The notes under the pieces: generated by a model
Database searches by the model: none
What the model saw: only the letters and a program-made list of their open reading frames with translations
What the model was told of the DNA's origin: nothing
Shown: piece by piece, positions 16,121-24,548 of the stretch
How the letters are laid out: every line of letters starts with the position of its first letter
Numbering within the stretch: the first letter of the stretch is position 1
Assembly: GCA_018400295.1 (NCBI GenBank)
Contig: JAGYMZ010000024.1
Location: 1 to 38,798 of the forward strand
Direction of reading: 5' to 3'
DNA length: 38,798 nucleotides
From: Bacteroidales bacterium
GTDB taxonomy: Bacteria; Bacteroidota; Bacteroidia; Bacteroidales; B18-G4
Program-made: the position numbers and the translations under genes

Positions 16121-17791
16121 ATGCTTAAACAAATGATTCGGCCTGTTCCCGGGAATCCATATCTTTTATTCCTTCTGGCTGCGTTTTTGCTGGCTTCATG
16201 TGCAAAAAGGCGGAAAACAGGGGAGGACCTGACGGTATTCCGCTATAATGAACCCGGTGGGATAAGCTCACTGGATCCCGCCTATGCCCGTAATTTATCG
16301 AACATCTGGGGGTGTAACCAGCTATACAACGGACTGGTGGAACTGGATGAACATCTGAAGGTTAAACCGGCCATAGCCCGGTCCTGGGAAATTTCATCCG
16401 ACGGCAGGGCCTATACTTTTCATTTGAGGGACGATGTACATTTCCACCCCCATGCTTTGTTTCAAGACAGTCTGGGCAGAAAGGTCACCGCACACGATTT
16501 TGTATACAGCTTCAAACGGATCGTTGACCCCGGGGTGGCTTCACCGGGTGCATGGGTATTCCGGGCCGTGGATTCAGCCAGGAATGTTCCCTGTTTTCAT
16601 GCAAAGGACGACAGCACGCTGGTGATCCTTTTGAAGAAGCCTTTCCCTCCCTTTTTGAGCATCCTGGGCATGAAATATTGTTCGGTTGTGCCCCGCGAGA
16701 TCATTGATCATTTTGGCAGGGATTTCCGGAGAAATCCCATCGGTACGGGCCCTTTTTATTTAAAATACTGGCAAGAAGGGATCAAGCTGGTGCTCAGAAA
16801 AAACAAACATTATTTTCAGAAGGACGAACATGGTGATCCATTGCCTTATCTGGATGCGGTTTCAGTTACTTTCCTGATGGACAAGCAATCGGCTTTTCTG
16901 GAGTTTATCAAAGGCAAGTTGGATTTTATGTCGGGCATCGATCCGGCATATAAAGATGAAGTGCTGACCCCTTACGGGCATCTCCGGGAGAAATACCGTG
17001 ACCGCTTTTACCTGTTGACAGAACCTTATCTGAATACAGAATACCTGGGCTTCCTGGTTGATCAGAAAACCGGGGGAAGACGCAGCAGTCCGGTCCGAAA
17101 TGAATACATACGGAAAGCCATAAATTATGGATTTGACCGGGAGAAAATGATCACCTATTTGCGCAACAACATCGGGATACCTGGCATATATGGGTTTGTA
17201 CCCCCCGGATTGCCTTCGTTCGATTCTGTAGCCGGCTATTCATACCGGCCGGACAGTTCCCGGTTATTCTTGTCCAAGGCCGGGTTTCCCAACGGAGAAG
17301 GCCTTTCGGCCATCACCCTTTCCACAACGGCGGAATATCTGGACCTTTGCAAATTTATACAGCATCAATTGGGTGAACTGGGTATGACGATTGAATTGCA
17401 GGTCAATCCACCCGCCACCAACGCACAGTTGATCGCTGGCTCACGGCTTGATTTTTTCCGGGCATCCTGGATTGCCGATTATCCGGATGCCGAAAATTAT
17501 TTGTCCCTGTTCTACAGCAAAAATTTCAGTCCTTCCGGGCCCAATTACACACACTATCAAAACCCTGTTTTCGACAAGCTTTACCGCAGGTCACAACATG
17601 AACTGGTCGATACTTCCCGGTACCGGATCTACCGGGAAATGGACCGGGTCATGCTGCGGGATGCACCCGTTGTGATCCTGTATTACGATGAAGTGCTCCG
17701 GTTCGTGAACAAACGGATCACTGGCCTGGGCATTAATCCGGTCAATTTATTGGATTTGCGAAGCGTCAGGGTTCATCCCGGTGGATCATAG
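16121..17791 (+). CDS. Peptide/nickel-type ABC substrate-binding lipoprotein (SBP_bac_5)
   Basis: An extracytoplasmic solute-binding protein of the OppA/DppA family. The signal peptide ends in a lipobox, FLLASC, so the mature protein begins with a lipidated Cys. The family pattern follows: SLDPAYARN, LYNGLVELDEHLKVKPAIARSWEIS split over the first domain, YTFHLRDDVHFH, VTAHDFVYSFKRI, GTGPFYLKYW, and the second-half YIRKAINYGFDREKM. The frame opens at 16010, but the promoter at 16106-16113 favours ATG 16121 or ATG 16133; both give a normal signal peptide. No permease or ATPase genes are in the window, so its transporter is elsewhere or it acts alone. Its stop (17789-17791) abuts the stop of the opposing hydrolase gene. 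Ligand unknown, probably an oligopeptide. Confidence 0.88.
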   Translation: MLKQMIRPVPGNPYLLFLLAAFLLASCAKRRKTGEDLTVFRYNEPGGISSLDPAYARNLSNIWGCNQLYNGLVELDEHLKVKPAIARSWEISSDGRAYTFHLRDDVHFHPHALFQDSLGRKVTAHDFVYSFKRIVDPGVASPGAWVFRAVDSARNVPCFHAKDDSTLVILLKKPFPPFLSILGMKYCSVVPREIIDHFGRDFRRNPIGTGPFYLKYWQEGIKLVLRKNKHYFQKDEHGDPLPYLDAVSVTFLMDKQSAFLEFIKGKLDFMSGIDPAYKDEVLTPYGHLREKYRDRFYLLTEPYLNTEYLGFLVDQKTGGRRSSPVRNEYIRKAINYGFDREKMITYLRNNIGIPGIYGFVPPGLPSFDSVAGYSYRPDSSRLFLSKAGFPNGEGLSAITLSTTAEYLDLCKFIQHQLGELGMTIELQVNPPATNAQLIAGSRLDFFRASWIADYPDAENYLSLFYSKNFSPSGPNYTHYQNPVFDKLYRRSQHELVDTSRYRIYREMDRVMLRDAPVVILYYDEVLRFVNKRITGLGINPVNLLDLRSVRVHPGGS

Positions 17792-18556
17792 CTCATCCGT
17801 ATCGATGACCAATCCGTCGTAACCCAGAAAAACTCCTTCCGGCAACAGCGATGAAACCTCTTCATGCTTACCCATCCGGTGACTTAAATGGGTGAGAAAG
17901 GCCTTCCCGGGAGCAAGGGATCTGATCATTTCCAATGCTTCTTCCAGATTGAAATGAGAAACATGCTTCTTAATTCTCAAGGCATTGATTATTAGTATCT
18001 TTGATCCTCTTATTTTGCGTCTTTCTTCAAGTGGTATGTCATTGGCATCGGTGATATAGGTCAGGTCTCCGATCCGAAAACCAAGTATTTTCAGGTTCAT
18101 GTGAAGGACTTCGATGGGAATGATCTTTATCCCCCGGACCGAAAAGGGTGTGGTATCGATGGGGATAAGGTTGATCCGGGGTATGCCCGGATATGCATTG
18201 CCTGAAAACACATAATGAAAATCCCGCCGTATATCCTTGCATGTCGTTTCATTTGCATACACAGGTATGGGTTGTCCCGACACATAGTTATAGGCCCGCA
18301 CATCATCCAATCCCCCAATATGATCCTTATGACCATGGGTGACAAGCATGGCATCCAGGTGGTCCAGCTGGGCCCGGATCATTTGCTGCCTGAAATCGGG
18401 CCCTGCATCGATCACCAGGTTCACACCATCGATCTCAATCAGGACGGAAGACCGCAGCCTTTTGTCTTTCATGTCGTTTGAACGACAAACAGGACAGTGG
18501 CAGGTAATGACGGGGATTCCTTGTGAGGTTCCGGTTCCAAGAAAAGTAATGTTCAC
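17786..18556 (-). CDS. Metallo-beta-lactamase-fold hydrolase (PhnP-like)
   Basis: A cytoplasmic metal-dependent hydrolase of about 256 residues in the PhnP/RNase Z-like branch. The start region reads NITFLGTGTSQGIP, then CHCPVCRSND, which fits the extra zinc-binding Cys/His cluster known in PhnP. The catalytic metal motif is THGHKDHIGG, with further ligands in VLHMNL, ITDAND and LTHLSHRMG. PhnP acts on cyclic phosphodiesters, but no phosphonate genes are here, so the substrate is open. The longest frame begins at ATG 18607, but that codon falls in the -33 element; GTG 18556 gives the family length and a short leader. Tail-to-tail with the lipoprotein gene, six bases overlapping. Confidence 0.88.
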   Translation of the reverse strand: MNITFLGTGTSQGIPVITCHCPVCRSNDMKDKRLRSSVLIEIDGVNLVIDAGPDFRQQMIRAQLDHLDAMLVTHGHKDHIGGLDDVRAYNYVSGQPIPVYANETTCKDIRRDFHYVFSGNAYPGIPRINLIPIDTTPFSVRGIKIIPIEVLHMNLKILGFRIGDLTYITDANDIPLEERRKIRGSKILIINALRIKKHVSHFNLEEALEMIRSLAPGKAFLTHLSHRMGKHEEVSSLLPEGVFLGYDGLVIDTDEL

Positions 18557-18576
18557 ATATGTTTTATTTTGTTGGT

Positions 18577-18608
18577 TAAATGTAATAGCTTTGGATCTAA
18601 AATACAAA
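18577..18608 (-). promoter_or_regulatory. Promoter for the metallo-hydrolase gene
   Basis: On the minus strand, TTTG (18608-18605), 20 bases, then TACATTTA (18584-18577), one mismatch to TAnnTTTG. It places the start site near 18570 and decides for the GTG start at 18556. Confidence 0.62.
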
Positions 18609-18685
18609 AGAAATTATTATGCATGCATCGGTGAAATTTTTACAATGTCTGATCCGAATCGTGTGAAATTTATATGAAAAACCAT

Positions 18686-18693
18686 TAAATTTA
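18686..18693 (+). promoter_or_regulatory. Weak -7 box for the DUF6913-like gene
   Basis: TAAATTTA differs from TAnnTTTG at the last base; a TGTG lies 20 bases upstream (18662-18665). The start codon at 18713 is also preceded by AGGAGA (18705-18710), a Shine-Dalgarno-like sequence that is uncommon in this phylum. Confidence 0.35.
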
Positions 18694-18712
18694 CAGATTA
18701 TCCCAGGAGAAT

Positions 18713-19261
18713 ATGACGATCATTCCTGCATTTTTTAAAGACCAATACAGCAATTACGTCCTGAATAAAGAAATACCCGGGCCCTCCAGGAATAAGGAAG
18801 CTGTCAACCTGAGCATGGCCCGTACGGTGGGCATCGTGTATATGCTCGGAACCCATGAGGACTACAGAAGTGTGGAAAAATTTGTCAGGTTCCTGCAGGA
18901 CAAGGACATCCGTGTCAAAGCCATGGGGTATGTCCGGGATAAATACCTGACAAGGCGATATTTGCCCAAGCTTACCTATGATTTTTTTTACACCCGTGAT
19001 CTGAACTGGTATCATAAGCCCGGCGGGACCTATGTCAAAGAATTCCTTAAAAACCGGTACGACATTTTTATGGATCTGAGCAGCGGGGATATCTTCCCCT
19101 TGCGCTATCTCTCGGCCAAAGCCACCGCAAAATTAAAGGTGGGCCGGTATAATGAGAAAAATAAAGCCATATTTGATCTCCTGATACGATCAGAGAAACA
19201 ACAAAAAATGGAACCATACATACAAGAGGTAAAACATTATCTTAGCGTCATCAATAAATAG
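18713..19261 (+). CDS. DUF6913-like conserved protein upstream of dapA
   Basis: A 182-residue soluble protein of unknown function, probably the Bacteroidota family DUF6913. There is no signal peptide and no transmembrane segment. Notable parts are ARTVGIVYMLGTHEDY (about 36-51), a beta-strand/loop start resembling a Rossmann-like fold, KAMGYVRDKYLTR, and DIFMDLSSGDIFPLRYLSAKATAKLKVGRY-type residues near 120-145 (IFMDLS, PLRYL, VGRY). The stop is six bases before dapA, so the two are co-transcribed and probably coupled; the constant partner suggests a role around cell-wall precursor or lysine synthesis, which is inference only. Confidence 0.78.
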   Translation: MTIIPAFFKDQYSNYVLNKEIPGPSRNKEAVNLSMARTVGIVYMLGTHEDYRSVEKFVRFLQDKDIRVKAMGYVRDKYLTRRYLPKLTYDFFYTRDLNWYHKPGGTYVKEFLKNRYDIFMDLSSGDIFPLRYLSAKATAKLKVGRYNEKNKAIFDLLIRSEKQQKMEPYIQEVKHYLSVINK

Positions 19262-19267
19262 ATCATT

Positions 19268-20161
19268 ATGAAAGAAATTCAAGGTACCGGCGTTGCCCTC
19301 ATTACCCCGTTTCATTATTACGGCACCATTGATTTTACATCCCTGAGCAACATCATCGAACACATCCTTTCAAACAACGTGGACTTTATTGTTGCCCTGG
19401 GCACAACGAGTGAGGCAGCCACCCTTTCCAGGGATGAAAAAAATGCCCTGATGGAATTTATACTTGAAACGGTCGATGATCGTGTTCCCGTGGTTATGGG
19501 TACAGGGGGGAATAATACCCAGGAAATCATTGACAGCATAAAACCCAATAATTTTGACGGCATCTCAGCCCTTTTATCTGTCGTTCCCTATTACAATAAA
19601 CCTCAACAGAAGGGCCTGTATTACCATTTCAAAAATATAGCAACGGCCAGTCCGGTACCGGTGATCCTGTACAACGTACCCGGCAGGACCAGTGCCAATT
19701 TGACCTCCGATACGACCTTGCGGCTGGCCCATGAATTCGGGAACATCATAGGCATTAAGGAAGCCTCTGGGAATTTTACACAGATCATGGAGATACTCAG
19801 GGACAAGCCCAGGGACTTTTTTGTTTTTTCCGGTGATGATGCCCTCACATTGCCTATGATCCTGCTGGGAGCAGAAGGTGTCATATCGGTCACGGCCAAT
19901 GCATACCCGGGGGAATTTTCCCAAATGGTAAAAAATGCCCTGAAAGGGAGTAAAAAGAAAGCCCGGATCATTCATTACTCCCTGCTGGAGATCATGAACA
20001 CATTATTTGAAGATGGCAATCCTTCCGGCATAAAGGCGGTATTAAATATTTTGGGCCGGTGCAATAATCATTTGCGACTTCCGCTCGTTAAGGTAAATAA
20101 AGGAACATTTAACCGGCTGCAGACCCTGACGGAATTGTATAAAAACCCGCTTGTAAGCTGA
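19268..20161 (+). CDS. dapA: 4-Hydroxy-tetrahydrodipicolinate synthase
   Basis: Condenses pyruvate with aspartate semialdehyde in the diaminopimelate/lysine pathway, supplying peptidoglycan. Length 297 is standard for this TIM-barrel lyase. Active-site residues are all present: T46-T47 in GTTSEA, Y109 in PYYNKP, Y135 and R140 in YNVPGRT, and the Schiff-base lysine K164 in IGIKEASG. It follows the DUF6913-like gene by six bases and precedes the M14 peptidase by 60 bases. Confidence 0.97.
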   Translation: MKEIQGTGVALITPFHYYGTIDFTSLSNIIEHILSNNVDFIVALGTTSEAATLSRDEKNALMEFILETVDDRVPVVMGTGGNNTQEIIDSIKPNNFDGISALLSVVPYYNKPQQKGLYYHFKNIATASPVPVILYNVPGRTSANLTSDTTLRLAHEFGNIIGIKEASGNFTQIMEILRDKPRDFFVFSGDDALTLPMILLGAEGVISVTANAYPGEFSQMVKNALKGSKKKARIIHYSLLEIMNTLFEDGNPSGIKAVLNILGRCNNHLRLPLVKVNKGTFNRLQTLTELYKNPLVS

Positions 20162-20221
20162 TGCAGGCAGCGGTGCCGGAGCATCTTCCGTATTAGATAT
20201 TTGAAAGGACAAGCGTTTGTT

Positions 20222-21919
20222 ATGAAAAAGAACACATGGTTGCTGATGATCCTGTTTGGCCTGGGCATCTGTTCTGCCTTTGGCCAGCATAGAACAACGG
20301 ATGATATTTTCGGGGAAAGGAATGAAGTATATTTCTCATTCCATCTGGATGATCTTAGCCTGATCCCCATGCTTTCCCGTATAATATCCCTGGATGATCT
20401 TGATCCTGCTTCAGGCAAGGTATATGCTTACGCCAACCGGGAAGCGTGGGAAGAATTCCTGGACCATGGCACCGGGTATGAAATTCTGACTCCCCCATCC
20501 ATGCTTACCAGGGATATCCGTATGGTGGATAAAGTGGACCTGCGGAACCTCAACGACTGGGATTTCTATCCTACTTACGACGGTTACGTGGATATGATGA
20601 ACCAGTATGCGGCAGATTATCCGGATATATGTGAGGTGTTCAGCATTGGCGGGACTTATCATGAAAGGGATATCCTGGTGGCAAAAATATCGGATAATGC
20701 CGGTGTCCGCGAAGCGGAGCCGCAGTTTTTTTATACCTCCTCCATGCATGGCGATGAAACTGCCGGATATGTCCTTATGTTGCGTCTGATCGATCATTTA
20801 TTGAGTAATTACGGGGAGGATCCCCGGATCACCCATATGGTGGACAACATAGAGATATGGATCAATCCGCTGGCCAACCCCGACGGCGCTTATGCTTCCG
20901 GTAATTCAAATATATACGGAGCCACGCGGTACAATGCACAGGGGGTAGACCTGAACCGGAACTTTCCCGACCCTGAGGACGGGCCCCATCCGGACGGAAA
21001 CGCCTGGCAAATTGAAACCCGTGCATTTATGGATGTGGCGGAAGAAAACCAGTTTGCCATGTCGTGCAACATCCACGGAGGGGCCGAAGTAGCCAATTAT
21101 CCCTGGGATACCTGGTGGTTCCCCACAGCGGATGAAGACTGGTGGATCTATGTTTGCAGGGAATATGCAGATACTGCCCAGCTTTACAGTCCACCCGGAT
21201 ATTTCAGTGGCTTCAATAACGGAATAACCAATGGATATGCCTGGTATACCATTTCCGGTGGACGGCAGGATTATATGACCTATTTCCATCAGGGCCGTGA
21301 ATTCACGCTGGAAATATCCAATACCAAACTGGTCCCTGCTTCGCAGCTTCCGGATCTCTGGGAATACAATTACCGTTCCTTTCTGAATTATATGGAACAG
21401 GTATTGTATGGTGTTACCGGGACCGTGACGGATAAGGACAGCCAGGATCCACTGCGGGCCGAGGTTTTCGTCCTGGATCATGAAGAAGACAGTTCCTGGG
21501 TATATTCCGGCAGCGAACATGGCAATTACTACCGACTGCTTTATGAAGGCAGCTATGATATCCGGTTTTCCTCACCCGGGTATATCCCTGAGATCGTTGA
21601 AAATGTCATGGTTACAAATCGTGATGCAACGGACCTGAATATTGCGTTGACGCATCAGTTCAGTGGGATGGAGGAAATGCAGGGAACGGACTTCAATATA
21701 TACCCCAATCCCGTGTCCGGGAATTATTTCCTGGTTACCTGCCGGGATGAGATCATCGATGTGTATGTAATGGACATTACGGGGAAAGAAATCTTCCATC
21801 AAAGCGGTATACACGAGCACCGTGCATTTGTCGAAACTTCCGGATGGATAAACGGACCGTATGTGGTGCTGATCTATACCCCCGGGGGCATCTATTCCGG
21901 CAAACTGGAAATAATATAA
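20222..21919 (+). CDS. Secreted M14 zinc carboxypeptidase with T9SS sorting domain
   Basis: A 565-residue exported peptidase. The start at ATG 20222 gives a clean signal peptide (MKKNTWLLMILFGLGICSAFG); seven codons further upstream in the frame are unlikely. The M14 domain has the zinc ligands H176 and E179 in MHGDETAG and H285 in CNIHGGAE, the substrate motif DLNRNFP, and the catalytic Glu E364 in FTLEIS. A carboxypeptidase-regulatory-like beta domain follows (GVTGTVTDKDSQDPL, about 400-475). The last ~75 residues, beginning FNIYPNPVSG and ending GGIYSGKLEII, are a type A T9SS C-terminal domain, so the protein crosses the outer membrane by the type IX system and is released or surface-anchored. 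Substrate specificity is not evident. Confidence 0.94.
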   Translation: MKKNTWLLMILFGLGICSAFGQHRTTDDIFGERNEVYFSFHLDDLSLIPMLSRIISLDDLDPASGKVYAYANREAWEEFLDHGTGYEILTPPSMLTRDIRMVDKVDLRNLNDWDFYPTYDGYVDMMNQYAADYPDICEVFSIGGTYHERDILVAKISDNAGVREAEPQFFYTSSMHGDETAGYVLMLRLIDHLLSNYGEDPRITHMVDNIEIWINPLANPDGAYASGNSNIYGATRYNAQGVDLNRNFPDPEDGPHPDGNAWQIETRAFMDVAEENQFAMSCNIHGGAEVANYPWDTWWFPTADEDWWIYVCREYADTAQLYSPPGYFSGFNNGITNGYAWYTISGGRQDYMTYFHQGREFTLEISNTKLVPASQLPDLWEYNYRSFLNYMEQVLYGVTGTVTDKDSQDPLRAEVFVLDHEEDSSWVYSGSEHGNYYRLLYEGSYDIRFSSPGYIPEIVENVMVTNRDATDLNIALTHQFSGMEEMQGTDFNIYPNPVSGNYFLVTCRDEIIDVYVMDITGKEIFHQSGIHEHRAFVETSGWINGPYVVLIYTPGGIYSGKLEII

Positions 21920-21927
21920 TATCCCGG

Positions 21928-23199
21928 TCACAGGGGTATTCCTATGCCGAGGACAATGCGAACGGCAATCATCAGGAGCACTGCGGTAAAGATCAGTTTC
22001 CGGCTTAATTTCACGTGCATTTTCTTTTCTTCAAAATAAAGCTCAGGCATGGCGGGATATCTCAACAGCACAGGTATCAGCGCAATCAGCATCGTCAGCA
22101 GGACCATTTGATGATGATCGCTTCTTCCGGGCAGCCAGAAAACAAAAAGAAGCAGGTTCCCTGTGATGAATGGCCACAGGACCTGTGCCATAACGAACCT
22201 TCTTCGGTTTGAGGCATTCAGGGTGTTATAATAAGCGTTGGCCGACAGGAGCCAGGAGCGGACTGAAAGGAATCCCATTAGCAACAGGGCGAAAATGGAA
22301 ATGATGGCATAGATCAACTTGCCGGTATCCATAACATACATCCAGTTGATGGCATGGCCAAATCCCTGATTGAACAAGGTCCCGACAAGCAAACCGCCAA
22401 AGAACATCGTAAAACCATGAAAAAAGGCCCAGAAGAACACGGTTTTGATTTTTGTGGAATCCTGCCTCAATTTGCTGAAAATGATCAAACACAAGAATCC
22501 TGTAAACAGCGAAAGCACCGGGGCGGAAGAGAAAATAAGCTTAACAGAATCGGCGTGCCATTCATCACTGCGTATGAGGTAGTAATTCCTGTCGTAACGC
22601 ATGATTGTATCGTAATCAAAAAAAGAAGCTGCCAGCCCGGATGCAAGTCTGGAAATCAACAAGATGACCATAAAAGAAATCAGGAACATGGCGGTTGAAT
22701 TGGCGGCAATGATCAAAAATTCCCTGCGTACTTCCCTGGCATTTTTGAATTTCTGAATGTTGTCTGTTAAGGTTTTCCTGTTTATACCTTTTATCCAACG
22801 CTTTATTCTGCGCACCTTTACCTTCAGAAAAAAACGCAGCAATCTGCGCGTTCGTTTTTTCCTTTCCGCTTTGTTTGTAACGATCCTGTCATGTTGCGCT
22901 TTTTCCAGATCCACGATCTTTTTCTGCCGCTCCAATTGATGATCATCATCCGGGATGATTTCCGGTTCCGGCACCGTTGGCGTTGGCGTACCGGATAATT
23001 TCCTTTTTTCTTGTTCCTCCCGTTTTTCTGCGTTTCGTTGCGCTTTCATTTTCCTTCTGGCTTCGCGATTTTCCCGGCGTTCACGGCGGCGCAGTTCACG
23101 GGCTTTCATGTTCCTGAGTTTCCGGACATACCGCAGGTATCGCATTCGGCGGTAGATCGAATAAAAAAAACCGTATTTTCTGGAATTTCCCAATGGCAT
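21928..23199 (-). CDS. Unknown membrane protein with long basic, charged N-terminal region
   Basis: A 423-residue protein I do not recognise. The first ~165 residues are extremely rich in Arg, Lys and Glu (for example RELRRRERRENREARRKM near 35-52), predicted to be long helix or coiled coil, with a short Pro/acid break TPTPTVPEPEIIPDDD at about 71-86. From about 165 on there are roughly six or seven hydrophobic segments, with a larger extra-membrane loop RYDRNYYLIRSDEWHADSV after the first. Other marked parts are FFHGFTMFFGGLL and the RRRFVMAQVLWPF turn. There is no HExxH, Walker or other catalytic motif. The basic N-terminus would face the cytoplasm and could bind nucleic acid, ribosomes or lipid head groups. 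It lies 72 bases downstream of the alpha-oxoamine synthase, behind a strong hairpin. Confidence 0.8.
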   Translation of the reverse strand: MPLGNSRKYGFFYSIYRRMRYLRYVRKLRNMKARELRRRERRENREARRKMKAQRNAEKREEQEKRKLSGTPTPTVPEPEIIPDDDHQLERQKKIVDLEKAQHDRIVTNKAERKKRTRRLLRFFLKVKVRRIKRWIKGINRKTLTDNIQKFKNAREVRREFLIIAANSTAMFLISFMVILLISRLASGLAASFFDYDTIMRYDRNYYLIRSDEWHADSVKLIFSSAPVLSLFTGFLCLIIFSKLRQDSTKIKTVFFWAFFHGFTMFFGGLLVGTLFNQGFGHAINWMYVMDTGKLIYAIISIFALLLMGFLSVRSWLLSANAYYNTLNASNRRRFVMAQVLWPFITGNLLLFVFWLPGRSDHHQMVLLTMLIALIPVLLRYPAMPELYFEEKKMHVKLSRKLIFTAVLLMIAVRIVLGIGIPL

Positions 23200-23208
23200 A
23201 ATGCAAAA

Positions 23209-23240
23209 TACCCTTTCAGGATCTCCGGCCTGAAAGGGTA
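23209..23240 (-). promoter_or_regulatory. Strong hairpin just before the unknown membrane protein gene
   Basis: TACCCTTTCAGG (23209-23220) and its exact complement CCTGAAAGGGTA (23229-23240) form a 12-base stem with an eight-base loop. On the minus strand it is followed by TTTT and then, nine bases after the stem, the start codon at 23199. It may be a weak terminator or attenuator after the alpha-oxoamine synthase gene, or a hairpin that controls access to the start codon. Confidence 0.75.
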
Positions 23241-23271
23241 AAAATACGAATTATTGTATGACCATTCCCTG

Positions 23272-24522
23272 TTATTCAACCACCATTTTTTCGATCATGC
23301 CGGAAGAATAGCTTCCTGCATCGAGCTTTTTCTTTATTTCGGCAAACGATTCAATGGTATAGTTCACATCTTCCATCGTATGCATTGCGGTGGGTATAAG
23401 TCTAAGCAGGATGACCCCTTTGGGTACGACAGGGTAGGATACAATGGAACAAAAAATATCGAAATTTTCACGCAGATCATGCGTGATCTGGGTAGCTTCG
23501 GGAACACCTCCGGGCAGTATGACCGGTGTGACCGGTGACTCAGTTTTGCCCAGGTTAAATCCATGTTCCTTCAGCCCTTTCTGCAATGCATTTACTATGC
23601 GCCATAATTTCTCCCTGTGCTCCGGCTGGGTCCTTATAATTTCAAGTCGCTTTAAAGCACCTATGACCATGGGCATTGGCAGGGATTTTGCATAGACCTG
23701 CGAACGCATATTGTACATTAAAAAACGTATAATTTCTTTGGGCCCGGCGATAAAAGCACCGATCCCTGCCATGGATTTGGCAAAGGTGCTAAAATACAGG
23801 TCAACCTGATCGCGAACCCCGTAATGCATATCGGTACCCGAACCATCGCGGCCCATCGTACCCAAACCGTGTGCGTCATCCACCAGCAGACGGAAATTAT
23901 ATTTTCCCTTCAGGGCAACGATGCCTTTCAGGTTGCCCAGATCACCGGACATGCCATATACACCTTCGGTAATGACCAGGATGCCGCCACCGGTCTTTGC
24001 GGTCAATTTGGTGGCTCTTTCCAACTCCTTATCCAGGTTTTCCATATCATTATGGGGATAAACGAAGCGTTTTCCAAAATGCAAACGCATTCCGTCCAGG
24101 ATGCACGCATGTGCCTCAGAGTCGTAAACGATCACATCATTCCGGTCCACCAGCGAATCGATAATGGAAACCATGCCCTGGTAACCATAATTCAGGAGAT
24201 ATGCGGATTCCCTGCCCACAAAACCGGCCAGCTCCTGTTCCAGCTTCTCATGATAACTGGTCTGGCCGGACATCATTCGTGCGCCCATAGGATAGGCCAG
24301 TCCCCAATCTTTTGCCGCCTGGGCATCGGCTGCCCTTACTTCGGGAAGATTGCCCAATCCAAGGTAATTGTTAAGGCTCCAGACAAGCCGTTCCTTGCCC
24401 ATAAAGATCATCCTGCTGGACAATTCACCCTCAAGTTTTGGGAACATATAATAACCATGGGCTTTGTCCATGTACTGGCCTAGCTTTCCGGGCCTTTTGG
24501 CAATTTTTTCAAAAATATCCAC
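23272..24522 (-). CDS. Alpha-oxoamine synthase family PLP enzyme (serine palmitoyltransferase/KBL-like)
   Basis: A PLP enzyme of about 416 residues that joins an amino acid to an acyl thioester with loss of CO2. Numbered from GTG 24522, active-site features are H138 (SEAHACI, stacking on PLP), D215 and H218 (VDDAHGLG) and the Schiff-base lysine K249 in STFAKSMAG. The N-terminal part LGQYMDKAHGYYMFPKLEG and the WSLNNYLGLGNLPEV motif match the family. Candidate reactions are serine plus acyl-CoA (sphingolipid), cysteate plus acyl thioester (sulfonolipid) or glycine plus acetyl-CoA; sequence alone does not decide. The open frame runs to ATG 24594, but a perfect promoter (24549-24579) lies inside that extension, so GTG 24522 is the supported start. 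Divergent from bamD. Confidence 0.88.
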   Translation of the reverse strand: MDIFEKIAKRPGKLGQYMDKAHGYYMFPKLEGELSSRMIFMGKERLVWSLNNYLGLGNLPEVRAADAQAAKDWGLAYPMGARMMSGQTSYHEKLEQELAGFVGRESAYLLNYGYQGMVSIIDSLVDRNDVIVYDSEAHACILDGMRLHFGKRFVYPHNDMENLDKELERATKLTAKTGGGILVITEGVYGMSGDLGNLKGIVALKGKYNFRLLVDDAHGLGTMGRDGSGTDMHYGVRDQVDLYFSTFAKSMAGIGAFIAGPKEIIRFLMYNMRSQVYAKSLPMPMVIGALKRLEIIRTQPEHREKLWRIVNALQKGLKEHGFNLGKTESPVTPVILPGGVPEATQITHDLRENFDIFCSIVSYPVVPKGVILLRLIPTAMHTMEDVNYTIESFAEIKKKLDAGSYSSGMIEKMVVE

Positions 24523-24548
24523 GTTGAAGAGTTTTTTCGTTCGTCCTG

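Noticed and set aside
21928-23199. Membrane protease of the site-2 type or an ABC exporter
   Set aside because: No HExxH, no NPDG-like motif and no Walker motifs were found in the sequence.
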